Below are positions 19,967 through 29,070 of a DNA stretch of 64,000 nucleotides, piece after piece. The DNA is taken from contig CM059560.1 in the NCBI GenBank assembly GCA_030386875.1, forward strand, positions 34,032,183 through 34,096,182, given 5' to 3'. This stretch comes from Morinoia aosen (Eukaryota; Arthropoda; Malacostraca; Amphipoda; Talitridae). The stretch's first letter is position 1, and each line of letters starts with the position of its first letter. The notes below the pieces were generated by a model. It was not told where the DNA came from, ran no database searches, and saw only the letters and a program-made list of their open reading frames with translations. Both the position numbers and the translations under genes were made by a program.

Positions 19967-20557
19967 TTAACCCTTTCGGTACTAACGGCTACTCCAGTGC
20001 CAAGTTTGCTAGTGCTTCCAATTTAGGGCATCTAACCTAGTTTTAATGTAATTTAACTAGTGAGGGAATATTTTGGAGTAAATAAAAAACTTAGGGAAAT
20101 TGAAAACAATCATTAAACTAGTTTTTCAACAATTCCAGAAGCCTGCACGTGTAAATTACCATAGGTTACCATAGGACCCTGTAATTACCAAAGGACCCTG
20201 TTGCATAGGCTCGCGTATGTTCATGCTACAGGGTCCGTGCAACACATTCAATACCCTTTCCATTGCACTTGAACAAGTTTACTGAACTTTGTTTATATTT
20301 TATAAATTCGGGCAAGAACTCGTAGATAATTTCTTCGTAAATACAAAAACCTAATTATCAACATCAAAAATTTCTGTCGCCAAGCAAAGAGCTTCAAAGA
20401 TTGAAAATTTTTAAAAATTAAAATAATGAAGTAGGCACTTACTTAAGCTGAAAGCACCCACATTAGGACAATTTCACTGACAATTCAGGGTAACGACAAC
20501 TTTTTCCCCTGCAAGGTTTTACCCAAACCATTTGAATTATCGTACCGAAAGGGTTAA
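19967..20557. mobile_element. TTAA-flanked MITE, 591 bp, second family
   Basis: Ends TTAACCCTTTCGGTAC and the exact inverted ...GTACCGAAAGGGTTAA. TTAA is duplicated. The interior is non-coding, with several aggaccctgt / acagggtcc short inverted pieces. Its termini differ from the CACGTT family. Confidence 0.85.
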
Positions 20558-21045
20558 GGAAACTTCAACTATGATACCAAGGCACACATTTCAACACGTG
20601 CATGGTAAACCTCGCCAATATCACCGGAAATGTTTTCTAAATAATGACGCTGCAACTGATTACTCTTCAGGACTCCAACTTTATTGCTCCTGAATAGTTT
20701 AGCATTTACGTGGTCACTTTGTTGAAATTCATAGTTTAGAGAAAAACAGTCGAATTTCCTCATGAACTTGAGCATCTAAATTTAATAGGAACAAATTTTT
20801 GGTCAAGTTTTAGCTTCATTCTTGAGAAGAATTGACAGGCTTTCTCACGACTTCAACTCGAAGGTGTACTTCTTTCAGTTGAGATATTGGCGCCCTCAAG
20901 TTCCAATTTTGCCGTCCCACATTGGTGAACTAGCCAACTATATTCTCTCGAGTTCCTCAGCAATTTTAACATCTACCTTTCGAAATGATGTTACCTTTCT
21001 ACCTAGCTCGGTTAATCATCATTCAGCAGTCTAAGCTCTTTTTGG
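20558..21045 (-). other. 3' flank of the gene ending at 21046
   Basis: Downstream (minus strand) of the stop at 21046. ATTAAA on the minus strand at about 20779-20784 is a possible poly(A) signal, 260 bases past the stop. No other feature. Confidence 0.4.
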
Positions 21046-21373
21046 TCAAGTGTCATAATCGCCGCTGCGCCAGGCCTGCGCGGACACATACCTACGGTCT
21101 TGTATGGCGCGGGGGGCGGGAGAGTACAGTGACGGAGGGGGCAGCGGAGGTTGGGGGTTTGCGGGGCGTCTCACGTCCTTGTACACCATGGCTACAAGCA
21201 CGAAGAAGCCACCAATTATTTTCTCAACGAAATTGACCACGATTTGGAAGGCTGGAGTAGTGCGGTCGATCAGCCACCCCGCCTCTCGCATGAAGAGAAG
21301 GAAGAGGCGAGCTGCCTCCCTCATGCAGTGCAGGCTGCCCACCACCACCGACACCAACGCAAACACCAGCATC
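21046..21373 (-). CDS. Unknown gene, exon 5 (membrane segments, stop)
   Basis: Acceptor ttgctgcccag, with ctaac upstream as a plausible branch site. It encodes MLVFALVSVVVGSL, REAARLFLLFMREAGWL, IGGFFVLVAMVYKDVRR, a Pro-rich stretch and the C-terminus SGDYDT, then TGA. Confidence 0.75.
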
Positions 21374-24300
21374 CTGGGCAGCAACACTTCGTTAGTGCAC
21401 CGGAACGTACATTATTTTTAGAGAACCTTTCATTAATGATACAAATCATGCGTTTTGTTCCATGAACACATGAATGGAGGTTGAATTTTCAATATAACAT
21501 TTTGCCGATTTAACCTCCGTTTTTCCTATGTTATGGCGACAACCACCAAGTAACTCAGAGAAGTTAAAGTTGCCAAGGCCCCACACGGGCGAAAAATTAC
21601 GGGGCCTCGGTTGGCACAGCATGCTCCACAAGCAAATGAATGCAAAACATCTCAGTGAGATGAATTGAAATGAGAAAAAGCAATAAACGATAAAGATAAG
21701 CATGAGGTCGGTCGTAAGGTCTTCCGTACGAGAGGAACAGAGAAAGAAAAAATAAAGCAAATAAAAATGATAATTCAGAGAATAGGTTAGTTTACGCTTC
21801 CCTATCCACAACCAAGGCGTTCCCTAGAGAGGATTGAGAAAGCCTTCAGTAAATATGAAATGAACGAGGAATATGCGCACAAGGGGCGTTCACTACACCC
21901 TCCGCATTGAAAACAGCAATACAAAATAAAACAAGATTGAAGAAGAAAGTGTTAGGTGCTGAAAACGGACAGCAATGAACTACGATAATCATCCTTTGCA
22001 AAGCAATAACGCATATTATTTCAACAAAAAAGGCTTACCTAACCTACAGCTCAAGACCCAACATTTCCCCCGGGAGCGCTAAATCCCATGAATATCATAG
22101 CTGAATCGCACTGAGTGGGTAAGGTCAAAGAAAGATAAGGAGTGAGCTGTAGAGAGACTACCAATGCAAGCATGCGTCTTAGCATCACAATTATACACCA
22201 AGCCACAAGGAGATAAGATTAGATGTTAGTTTAATCCTCCCTAACCGCTAAAAAAAAGCGTTCCGAAGGAGGAAGGCACCATTTGGTATCGAGATATGGG
22301 GACGCGGAATCTATGCAGAAGGGGCGTAGAAACAGCAAGTTGAGAAAGAAGTTCATGAAACAAGATAAAAGTTGAAGAAGAAGAAGAAAGTAGTCCGTGC
22401 TGAAAAACAGGTCAGCAGTGAACAAAAAAAAAAGGTGGTCCTTAACATAAATACACTAACTCTCAGCTCAGGCCCTCACATTTTCCCCATGGGAGTGCAA
22501 ATTCCCATAAGATACAATAGTTGTAGCCCCCTGAGGAGAAACTCGAAGAGCACAGAACACACTAAAATTATTTTTCTTACTGCACGCCCTATCAACATTG
22601 TCACAATCTAAAGTGTAAATTCAGTAAATCACTTATGGTCGCACAGGGTAACAGGAGCAGTAGCACTACGTTCACACACCGGGCAGAGCATACAAAGCAC
22701 CTTTTACTGAACAAGATGTAGATCATAGATGCACACGTGAGCAGGGAAGCTTAACACCAGACTACTAGCTGGTGAGATTCCCGGTCCAAGAGCAAAAACA
22801 ACTGCACGAACCTGATGGCATAAGCAACATTGGAGGGCTGCAACGCGAGGGCAGCGTACTGCCCCACCACCTCCCCCGTGAAGTTCCTCTTGATAGAGTC
22901 GGTGACCTGCTGCCACGCTAGACTCAGAGTCAGAGGCACGTCTCCGGCAGCGGCAGCAGCTGCTGCAGCGAGTCGTCGGTTGCGGGACACCTGCGATTCC
23001 GCGTCAGTCTCACCGACTGGTCTGTGAAGAACAACATTAAAATTCTAAGAAAGTTCGTTGGGAGCTCATTTTTACGAATACATACATATTTATAGGACTA
23101 AGAAAGAAATACGCGATATTCGATGGATTTTTCCGTTGATCAGTTGAGTGGTTCCTATAAGAAAGTATACCACTTGAGGAGAGGTTCACAGCTCTGATCC
23201 CGATGTCATCGCATGGAAGACTTACATCATATAGCCCACGAAGATGATTAGCGGCGGTTTAAACACAAGAAAACAAAGCCCTATATTCGCTTATCGATCT
23301 CTAAACTTGGATACAGGCATCTCTACCCACTAGGAAGTTAGATTAAATTATAAGCTACAGGGTGCGTACAGGCTCTGAAGTTCAAAATTCCACTACTTTT
23401 TCATGACTTTTTATGCCAACCAAATCACATTTTCACTACCTCTCTCTGCCCAAAATAATGTCACACAAAGTTAAATTGCAGCACAATAAATGTATTTCAG
23501 TCATAAACTTCACAGAACATTCATCATTACTTGCAGGTCTTGTTTTCATAAATGTGTAAATGATCATCACAACACCAAACAGTCATGCTGGACAGTTCAA
23601 TAGCATCTGCTATGCATTTTCCAGTGCATTAAGTTTGTCATTAATTTCCGCATTCAGCCCCTTGAGTTGTTCTTGCTTGTCTTTGGCTGATTTCCTCAAT
23701 GCATTTGACTTTGCCAGTAGGCGCAAATCATTCTTGTCCTCTGCCTTCCGTGCAAAGCTGTCAGCATCCTCCACCAGCGCTTGCAGACTCTCCTCCATCC
23801 TCTTCCGTTTTGTCTTCAGGTTCTCCACTTCATCCAGTTCTCTCTTCCTCTTCTCTCCCTTCTTCTGCTTCAATGGTCCGAGCGAGCGCGTGTCTTCAGT
23901 CACACTGAGCGCGTTTGGTTTCACGTGACGCCTGAGAACCAATCAAAATCGCGGACACTAAAGACGTAGCTGTATCAACCAATCAGAGCCCAAGTAACAC
24001 TCGAAGGTTACTGACAACGCCTCGCTCAACGCGGACCAAACGGAACGAAAATTTTCAACAGTAAAATTTTCTTTTCACGAAAATCCTAAAATTTCATGAC
24101 TTTCAATGACCATTTTTAAAATTCCACTACTTTCGAGGCCTTGAATTTTATTTTCGAAATTCAACTACTTTCCATGCTTCTCCATGCCTGTACGCACCCT
24201 GAAGCTAGTTTATTCATCCCTAACCGAATAAAATCCCTAACCTAACCATGCACAACTAAGTATAGAATTAAAGAAATGGGAAATTTTTACACAAGTGTGT

Positions 24301-27300
24301 CCCCACTTAGGATTCCTTGGATATAGAAACAGCAAGATAGAAAGAAGTTTATGAAACATGATAAATGTTCCCGTAATAAGTAACGCGCTAAGGAGGACAG
24401 GAGGGAATCTGAAAGATTGTTCGTAACAAAACAAAGAAAAAATCAACAAAAGTTAAGGCTACACAACCGTTAATCTCACATCTTCTCCATGGGAGTGCTA
24501 ATTCCGATAGGTGCAACAGTTTTACCCCGCTGAGGGACAAGAAAAATAAACAGCAACATAAAAAATAACAGCAAAGCACAAAAGTGAACATGCAGACAGA
24601 CAAGTAAAAGCACCTGATGATGGAGACGTGGAGCTTGAGGCCGGTGACGGGGTGGCTGGTGACGCGTGACAGCCTGAACCAGTAGTGCTGAGGGGGGCGG
24701 GGCTCCCCCTCCAGCTCCAGCCACAGCAGGTAGCCCTGCACCGACCCCGGCGCTGCACACAGTCGAGCTTTTGAAGCCCTCTAAAATCACCCAATACAAA
24801 CTGAACTTATAGCAACCATGGTGCACATTCATGCGGTAATGCCAGTGTCACAGATTGTGCTCGTACTGTTACTTATTCTACTGCCATTAACTGCAGATAA
24901 TTGAACACGAATTTATAATGCATTACAAATAATTTCTAAAATGTAAGTACAAGTTTTTGCTTCAATAAAGCAATGCACAAGTAAGTGAAAGTATCCTAGC
25001 ACAGCACATAATTGGCTATGCCATTAGAGTTGTATTGCTATTTAGACATGTGTGCAATTTGGCTTCCTCGCACGAAAGTAGGAAGGCTCATGTAGAAAAT
25101 TGTAACATATATTCCTAATTGATTTTATTAAATTCATATTCCCACTTTTTTGCCAAGGAATACTCCAGAAGCCACAGTTGAAATTTGTCTTGACAGCTCT
25201 TATCTATGGCTGTTCTTTCAAGTTTTCAGGCATAAAAAATAACATCAGAGCAAGAGGTGATGAACTAAGTTTTGCTGGCTTGCTGCTACACCTGGGCAAT
25301 GGCACAATTCCACGGATTGAAGGCCACAACGGCAGCGACGATCATGTTGGAAATCCAGTAGCATTAGACGTGTATGCTTCCACGGTAGAAGAAATATTCG
25401 GCCGTGCAACACAGGAGTAAAAGAAAACGAGAGTCATACAGTCGCAAAAGAACGCAGACTGCTTATCACTGAATAATGAAGTCTTCTATAACATATTTGC
25501 CGGCGAGAGTCGCACATACTTCAGGACAAAGTCCTCACCGATTAGTCAACAAAGGAAGACAGATATTCAGTTGAATTCCTTTTTTCACCCACGCCTTTTG
25601 CAATGCTGCCACGCAGACTTCAATTTAAGCAACAATTGATAATGTTTTGAAGAGACATCAATTCAAAATGGTTTCTGCAACGGTACCAAGTTCAAAATAA
25701 TTTGATAGGCAACGCAAGTTCATTTGAACACTGACGCTCGCACCAAATGATGAACACATCCCTGCTAAACTGGAAAGGACCCAATTTTTTATTGTGTTAG
25801 TTCAAGACTTCCTCGCCACAACAAAGGCGATCTCAAGGAAGCGAAGAGAAGGGACCATTTAGTACGAACTTTAGATAACGGGGAATCTACGCACAAGGTG
25901 AATTCCCATATAGGGTGCCCTGTGCATAGAAACATCAAATTAGGGAAGAAGAGGAAGGAAAGTCAGAGAAGAGATAGCAAAGATGGCATGAAAGCTGAAA
26001 GAAGTAAAGTGGACATGGAAGATTAAGTCGCAGGACTACCTATAACTGAGGTGACGTACAGTATCCCCCTGGGGGCGCCAGACGAAATTTTAAATTTTCC
26101 ATGATGTTTAACAAATGCAATTTCCAATGAGTGTCCTATGCCGTGACGATAAACAAGAGTCTGTGGCAAACATTTGATAAAGATGGCTTATACCTCCTAA
26201 GCCTGTTTAGGATGGACCACAATGAGTAGCATTTTCCCGTGTTTGTAAACAGGATACAAAAACTTGAGTAATTGACGCAGATAAATAAGGCAAACGTGGT
26301 AACAGGAGAGTTATTAAAAAAATTTCTTTGCATACAAAGATTAACATACTTTTGAGAAAGCTTCAGGATCGCTTTGAGTACAACTTGTTATCTATTTATA
26401 TGAAATTGTGAGTAGAGCTTTTATTTTAACGTTAGTGTTCATAACATCTTTTTGACAAACCCGTTGTCAGGTGAAAATCTTCAACTATAATACCTCATGA
26501 TTCGCACAATTCATATAAAATGAACAGATAATTGAAATGCATAAAGTTCAATGGTAATATTATAGACCATGGAATTTGAAGAGGTCAAGCTGGTTTTAAC
26601 ACGGACGTTACAGCACGGGCACACTTGAGCCCAAGCAGCCAACTCACGCTGGATGTTGATCCACTTCTGACCGTCTCTGGCTCCCGGCACGCTGGCCAGC
26701 ACGGCGTCCAGCTGGGTCACCATCTCCACCTCGCACGCGTCCACCTCGACCACATCACGCCACATCTCTCCTGGCACTGCGCCACCCAAGTTTGATGGAA
26801 ACTTCACCATCGTTTCTAGACGCTGCCTTTCTTCCAGCCAACCAGAGAAAATGCGGCCTGTAACCATGGCAAAAATAAAAAAAACTTGTACTTACACAAA
26901 AGGCAAGTTGATTCGATCTTTTCATTTACAGGGTGTCCCGGATAAATTTGACAAAATAGCATTTGATTTTTTCCTGATTTTGTAAATTTATTCATACCAA
27001 ATAGGTTTGAGTATAAAGTTTAAATCCTCCTTCATTCCTATACACAGCAAGAATGGATGATAGGGAGCCACCTGAATCGTGGAAGAGAATAACTTGTATC
27101 ATGATGATTTGCACCGGCCATCAGAATAAGGAGATTTTGGTCGCTGCTCAATGCTCCCTGAACACTGTAAAAACAATCCGGCATGAACTAGAGAATTGCA
27201 ATGGAGCTACAATTCTACGAGGAGACTAAATTTTCCAAAACTGTCGTGGTTTTCAGATGCGTATCCTCAGAGGATGATGTGATGCACACAAATCCCAATG

Positions 27301-29070
27301 TTTGGCCTCCAAATTCCCATGATCTTACCTGATTGATTGTTATGTTTTGTGCACTGTCGAGAAAGATACCAATCGCCGTGCCAGTACTACAAAATACCAG
27401 TTAATAGAATTATAGTGGGTTTTGAGGGTCTTCCGAGGGAAAGTGTAAAATCAGCTTGCTCCAAGTTCCAGGCCAGGATTAAGGCTGCAATACACGCTAA
27501 TGGAGATTACTTTGAGTAAAACTCTTTGGCAAGTCTAATTTTTTTGCCTATTGAATTTCTTTGAAATCAATCAAATTTTAGAGATACCAAGCGCATTTTC
27601 TTTTTCCCCATAAAAATGCATTATTGATCCCAAACACCCAGTAAATCTTAAAATAATCACTGTACTTTGATTCTAAGTTTCACATTTTTGGCTTCAATGT
27701 TAAGTGAAGTCTATAATTTGAACTTTCAACAGTCACAAAAAATTATACAGGTCTTCACACTTTTAATTCATGAAACACAAACCGCTAATATGTAAAATTC
27801 TTGACAATTATTGGGGATTAGTCGGTCAAATTTATGACAGCCCAAAATAAGACTTGAATATGCTTCTTTTGTACTTGCAGCACAGAATTAGGCAAAAAAC
27901 AATAAGCACAGATTCAATTCGAGGATCGAGGCTAGATCGTCGTTTTTCCTGTTTGCTGAAAGATTGCCAGGGAACATGCTCAGCCTAGTCATTCACAAAA
28001 AATTTGGAACCGCCCCTTATTTAATCAGTTATTCCATTTTACAAGCTGTGTAATACATTACCTTTTATCAAACCAGCTATTTCATTTCCCTGGCTGTGTA
28101 TTACCTTACCTTCAAGCCTGTCCCTGATGTACTGAAGGGTGGCATCAGCGAAGGTGCTTTTGAAGCGCGGCCTCAGCGACGACCTGCGCCGTTTGCTCGA
28201 GCGAAGACGCGTCCTTGTCGCCGTGCCGTCGGTCGGCGTGAGGCCACCGGACCGCCGGCGCTGAGTGCCTGGGTCTCCAACACAGCTGCTGACTTCGCTG
28301 GCCAAACTGGAGATGCTGTCGCTGCGTGACATCTGCGTCAGTAGCTCTATCTGTGGGCTTCCTTCTGGGATTGTTCCGGCCCTAGAAGCCCCTATGTTGG
28401 GAGGCGTGTTCTCCGGGGGTACATCCCTACATGAACTTCCAAAGCTCTCCCTGCGGAACGAAGCACTACCTTCAACCGAACCTCTGGACCTGCTGGAAGA
28501 TATGTTTTCTGCAGACGGGAAATGTTGAGAGTTTTCTTCAAAAGTTTTTCTTGGGATGACATTGGCACCCTGACGGAAAGAAGTTGCTCCTGAAGATTCA
28601 CATAAATTCTTGGATGTTGCTCGGCCATTATCTGATTTGCTGTTTTTTTCTGGGTAAAACAAATCAGGGATGTGAGGTATGAAATATTTGTTCTCGTCGG
28701 TCAGTTTCACGCATGTTTCTTTATCAAGGTTATTCAAAATTCTATTATCGGATCCAAGAGAAGTATCGTCAGTGCAGGCAAGACTATTATCCACAACGGA
28801 CTCGGCGTCGGAATTATCGCCCAAGTTTGGCAAGATGTTGAGAGTAGCTCTCACAGCTCGCTCGCCCTCTGCGGTAGACGTGTTGGCAGCCACAGAAACA
28901 ACAGACGTTGCAGTAGTGGCACGGCCGCTGCCAGCAGACTTGTGTTGTGGAGGCTGGCCTCTTGAAGAACTCTGGTTCTGAGTAGCAGTGCACAGGACGG
29001 AGGCGCTGCTGGTACTGCTAGAACTCACGTCCCCATCGTCTATGTAAGAGATGTCCTCAGGGGAAGCCAT
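21046..29070 (-). CDS. Unrecognised 615-aa protein with C-terminal membrane hairpin (5 exons)
   Basis: I do not recognise this gene. Exons on the minus strand join in phase: 29070-28110, 26857-26648, 24752-24614, 23021-22812 and 21373-21046 (TGA), about 615 aa. The start has an A at -3 and G at +4. Residues 1-300 are Ser/Gly/Arg-rich and look disordered, with a basic RLRSSKRRRSSLRPRFKS patch. Then comes a compact region (LQYIRDRLEGRIFSGWLEER) and a strand-rich segment (GYLLWLELEG, HYWFRLSRV). An eight-alanine run follows, then two hydrophobic segments (MLVFALVSVVVGSL and IGGFFVLVAMVY) separated by an amphipathic stretch, and a Pro-rich tail. This suggests a tail-anchored or hairpin membrane protein. 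The splice chain is consistent at every junction, so the gene is likely real. Introns hold four SINE-like copies, all sense. Confidence 0.72.
21780..22117 (-). repeat. SINE-like repeat, copy 7
   Basis: Inverted relative to copies 1-6. Recognised by the complement of gatagggaagcgtaaactaac, tgaagaagaaagtgttaggtgctgaaaa (complement), and a cccgggagcgctaa block at the far end. Confidence 0.7.
22214..22538 (-). repeat. SINE-like repeat, copy 8
   Basis: Inverted copy starting agattagatgttagtttaat, with aaggaggaaggcaccatttg, gatacaatagttgtagcc and ccctgagga at the far end. Well preserved. Confidence 0.78.
22812..23021 (-). CDS. Unknown gene, exon 4
   Basis: Acceptor ttcttcacag completes an Arg codon. 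It encodes an Ala-8 run from GCN codons, then LAWQQVTDSIKRNFTGEVVG and ALQPSNVAYAI. The donor AG|gttcgt is weak, but it is the one that keeps phase with exon 5. Confidence 0.7.
23358..24201. mobile_element. hAT-like non-autonomous transposon, 844 bp
   Basis: Terminal inverted repeats CAGGGTGCGTACAGGC / GCCTGTACGCACCCTG are perfect. They are flanked by the direct repeat aagcta (6 bp). Subterminal aaaattccactacttt-type motifs recur near both ends. It carries the ORF at 23610-23942. CAGGGT-type termini are typical of hAT elements, though a 6-bp duplication is short for that superfamily. Confidence 0.8.
23610..23942 (-). CDS. Coiled-coil ORF inside the hAT-like element, 110 aa
   Basis: Begins MVLRRHVKPNALSVTEDTRS, then a Lys/Glu-rich helix with KKGEKRKRELDEVENLKTKR, RKAEDKNDLRLLAKSNALRK and SAKDKQEQLKGLNAEI. 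The KSNALRKxAKxK helix resembles small coiled-coil proteins carried by transposons in other animals (recollection). It is probably an internal-deletion remnant of a transposon ORF, not a host gene. The frame is intact. Confidence 0.5.
   Translation of the reverse strand: MVLRRHVKPNALSVTEDTRSLGPLKQKKGEKRKRELDEVENLKTKRKRMEESLQALVEDADSFARKAEDKNDLRLLAKSNALRKSAKDKQEQLKGLNAEINDKLNALENA
24298..24537 (-). repeat. SINE-like repeat, copy 9 (diverged)
   Basis: Complement of the family end: atagaaacagcaagatag, atgaaacatgataaatg, then tccatgggagtgctaattcc, gtgcaacag and a ccccgctgaggg end. The middle is rearranged. Confidence 0.6.
24614..24752 (-). CDS. Unknown gene, exon 3
   Basis: Acceptor ctgtgtgcag, donor AG|gtgctt. 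It encodes GSVQGYLLWLELEGEPRPP and HYWFRLSRVTSHPVTGLKL, a strand-rich segment. Phase 1 in, phase 2 out. Confidence 0.75.
25178..25420 (+). pseudogene. Possible Helitron (PIF1-type) helicase fragment
   Basis: The frame reads NNIRARGDELSFAGLLLHLG then NGTIPRIEGH, and ends VYASTVEEIFG. This follows the pattern of Helitron helicases (NMR-FA-FLL-GNG-P followed by a valley of Val/Phe near a -VFG end). It is short, isolated and antisense to the host gene. Recognition rests on motif memory only. Confidence 0.4.
25791..26080 (-). repeat. SINE-like repeat, copy 10 (diverged subfamily)
   Basis: Complement gives cttgagatcgcctttgttgt, ttttcgcttcct-like, gcgtagattccccgtt, and a cccccagggggatac end. Pairs with copy 3 (8900-9196). 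Confidence 0.65.
26648..26857 (-). CDS. Unknown gene, exon 2
   Basis: Acceptor ggttacag, donor CAGC|gtgagt, 69 full codons. It encodes RIFSGWLEERQRLETMVKF, GEMWRDVVEVDACEVEM and DGQKWINIQ. Phase 1 at both ends. Confidence 0.75.
26858..28109 (-). other. Intron 1 of the unknown gene
   Basis: Contains an internally deleted mariner-like element. The remainder shows nothing recognisable. Confidence 0.65.
26929..27540 (+). pseudogene. Internally deleted Tc1/mariner-type transposase
   Basis: The left terminus is likely ACAGGGTGTCCCGGATAAAT. An N-terminal piece from ATG 27053 reads MDDREPPESWKRI and a helix-turn-helix (NKEILVAAQCSLNTVKTIRH). It is then joined to a C-terminal piece with NVWPPNSHDLT, the family WPPNSPDL catalytic-loop motif. 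After two frame changes come VEKDTNRRASTTKYQLIE and GLPRESVKSACSKF to TAG/TAA near 27519. The catalytic core between is missing. A degraded right end may lie near 27826. Confidence 0.7.
28110..29070 (-). CDS. Unknown gene, exon 1 (disordered N-terminus)
   Basis: ATG at 29070 begins MASPEDISYIDDGDVSSSS. It is open for 320 codons to donor GAAG|gtaagg, leaving phase 1. Low-complexity Ser-rich sequence plus a basic RRR patch. A long uninterrupted frame with good start context supports coding. Confidence 0.78.

Larger units (their letters stand above)
21374..22811 (-). other. Intron 4 of the unknown gene
   Basis: Contains SINE-like copies 7 and 8, both on the minus strand like the host gene. The rest is unremarkable. 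Confidence 0.65.
23022..24613 (-). other. Intron 3 of the unknown gene
   Basis: Contains an 844-bp DNA transposon (23358-24201) and SINE-like copy 9. Confidence 0.65.
24753..26647 (-). other. Intron 2 of the unknown gene
   Basis: Contains a probable Helitron helicase fragment on the + strand and SINE-like copy 10. Confidence 0.6.

Noticed and set aside
28039..28109. Extension of the first exon of the unknown gene to the stop at 28039
   Set aside because: The GAAG|gtaagg donor at 28109 and phase match with the exon at 26857 make the extension intronic.
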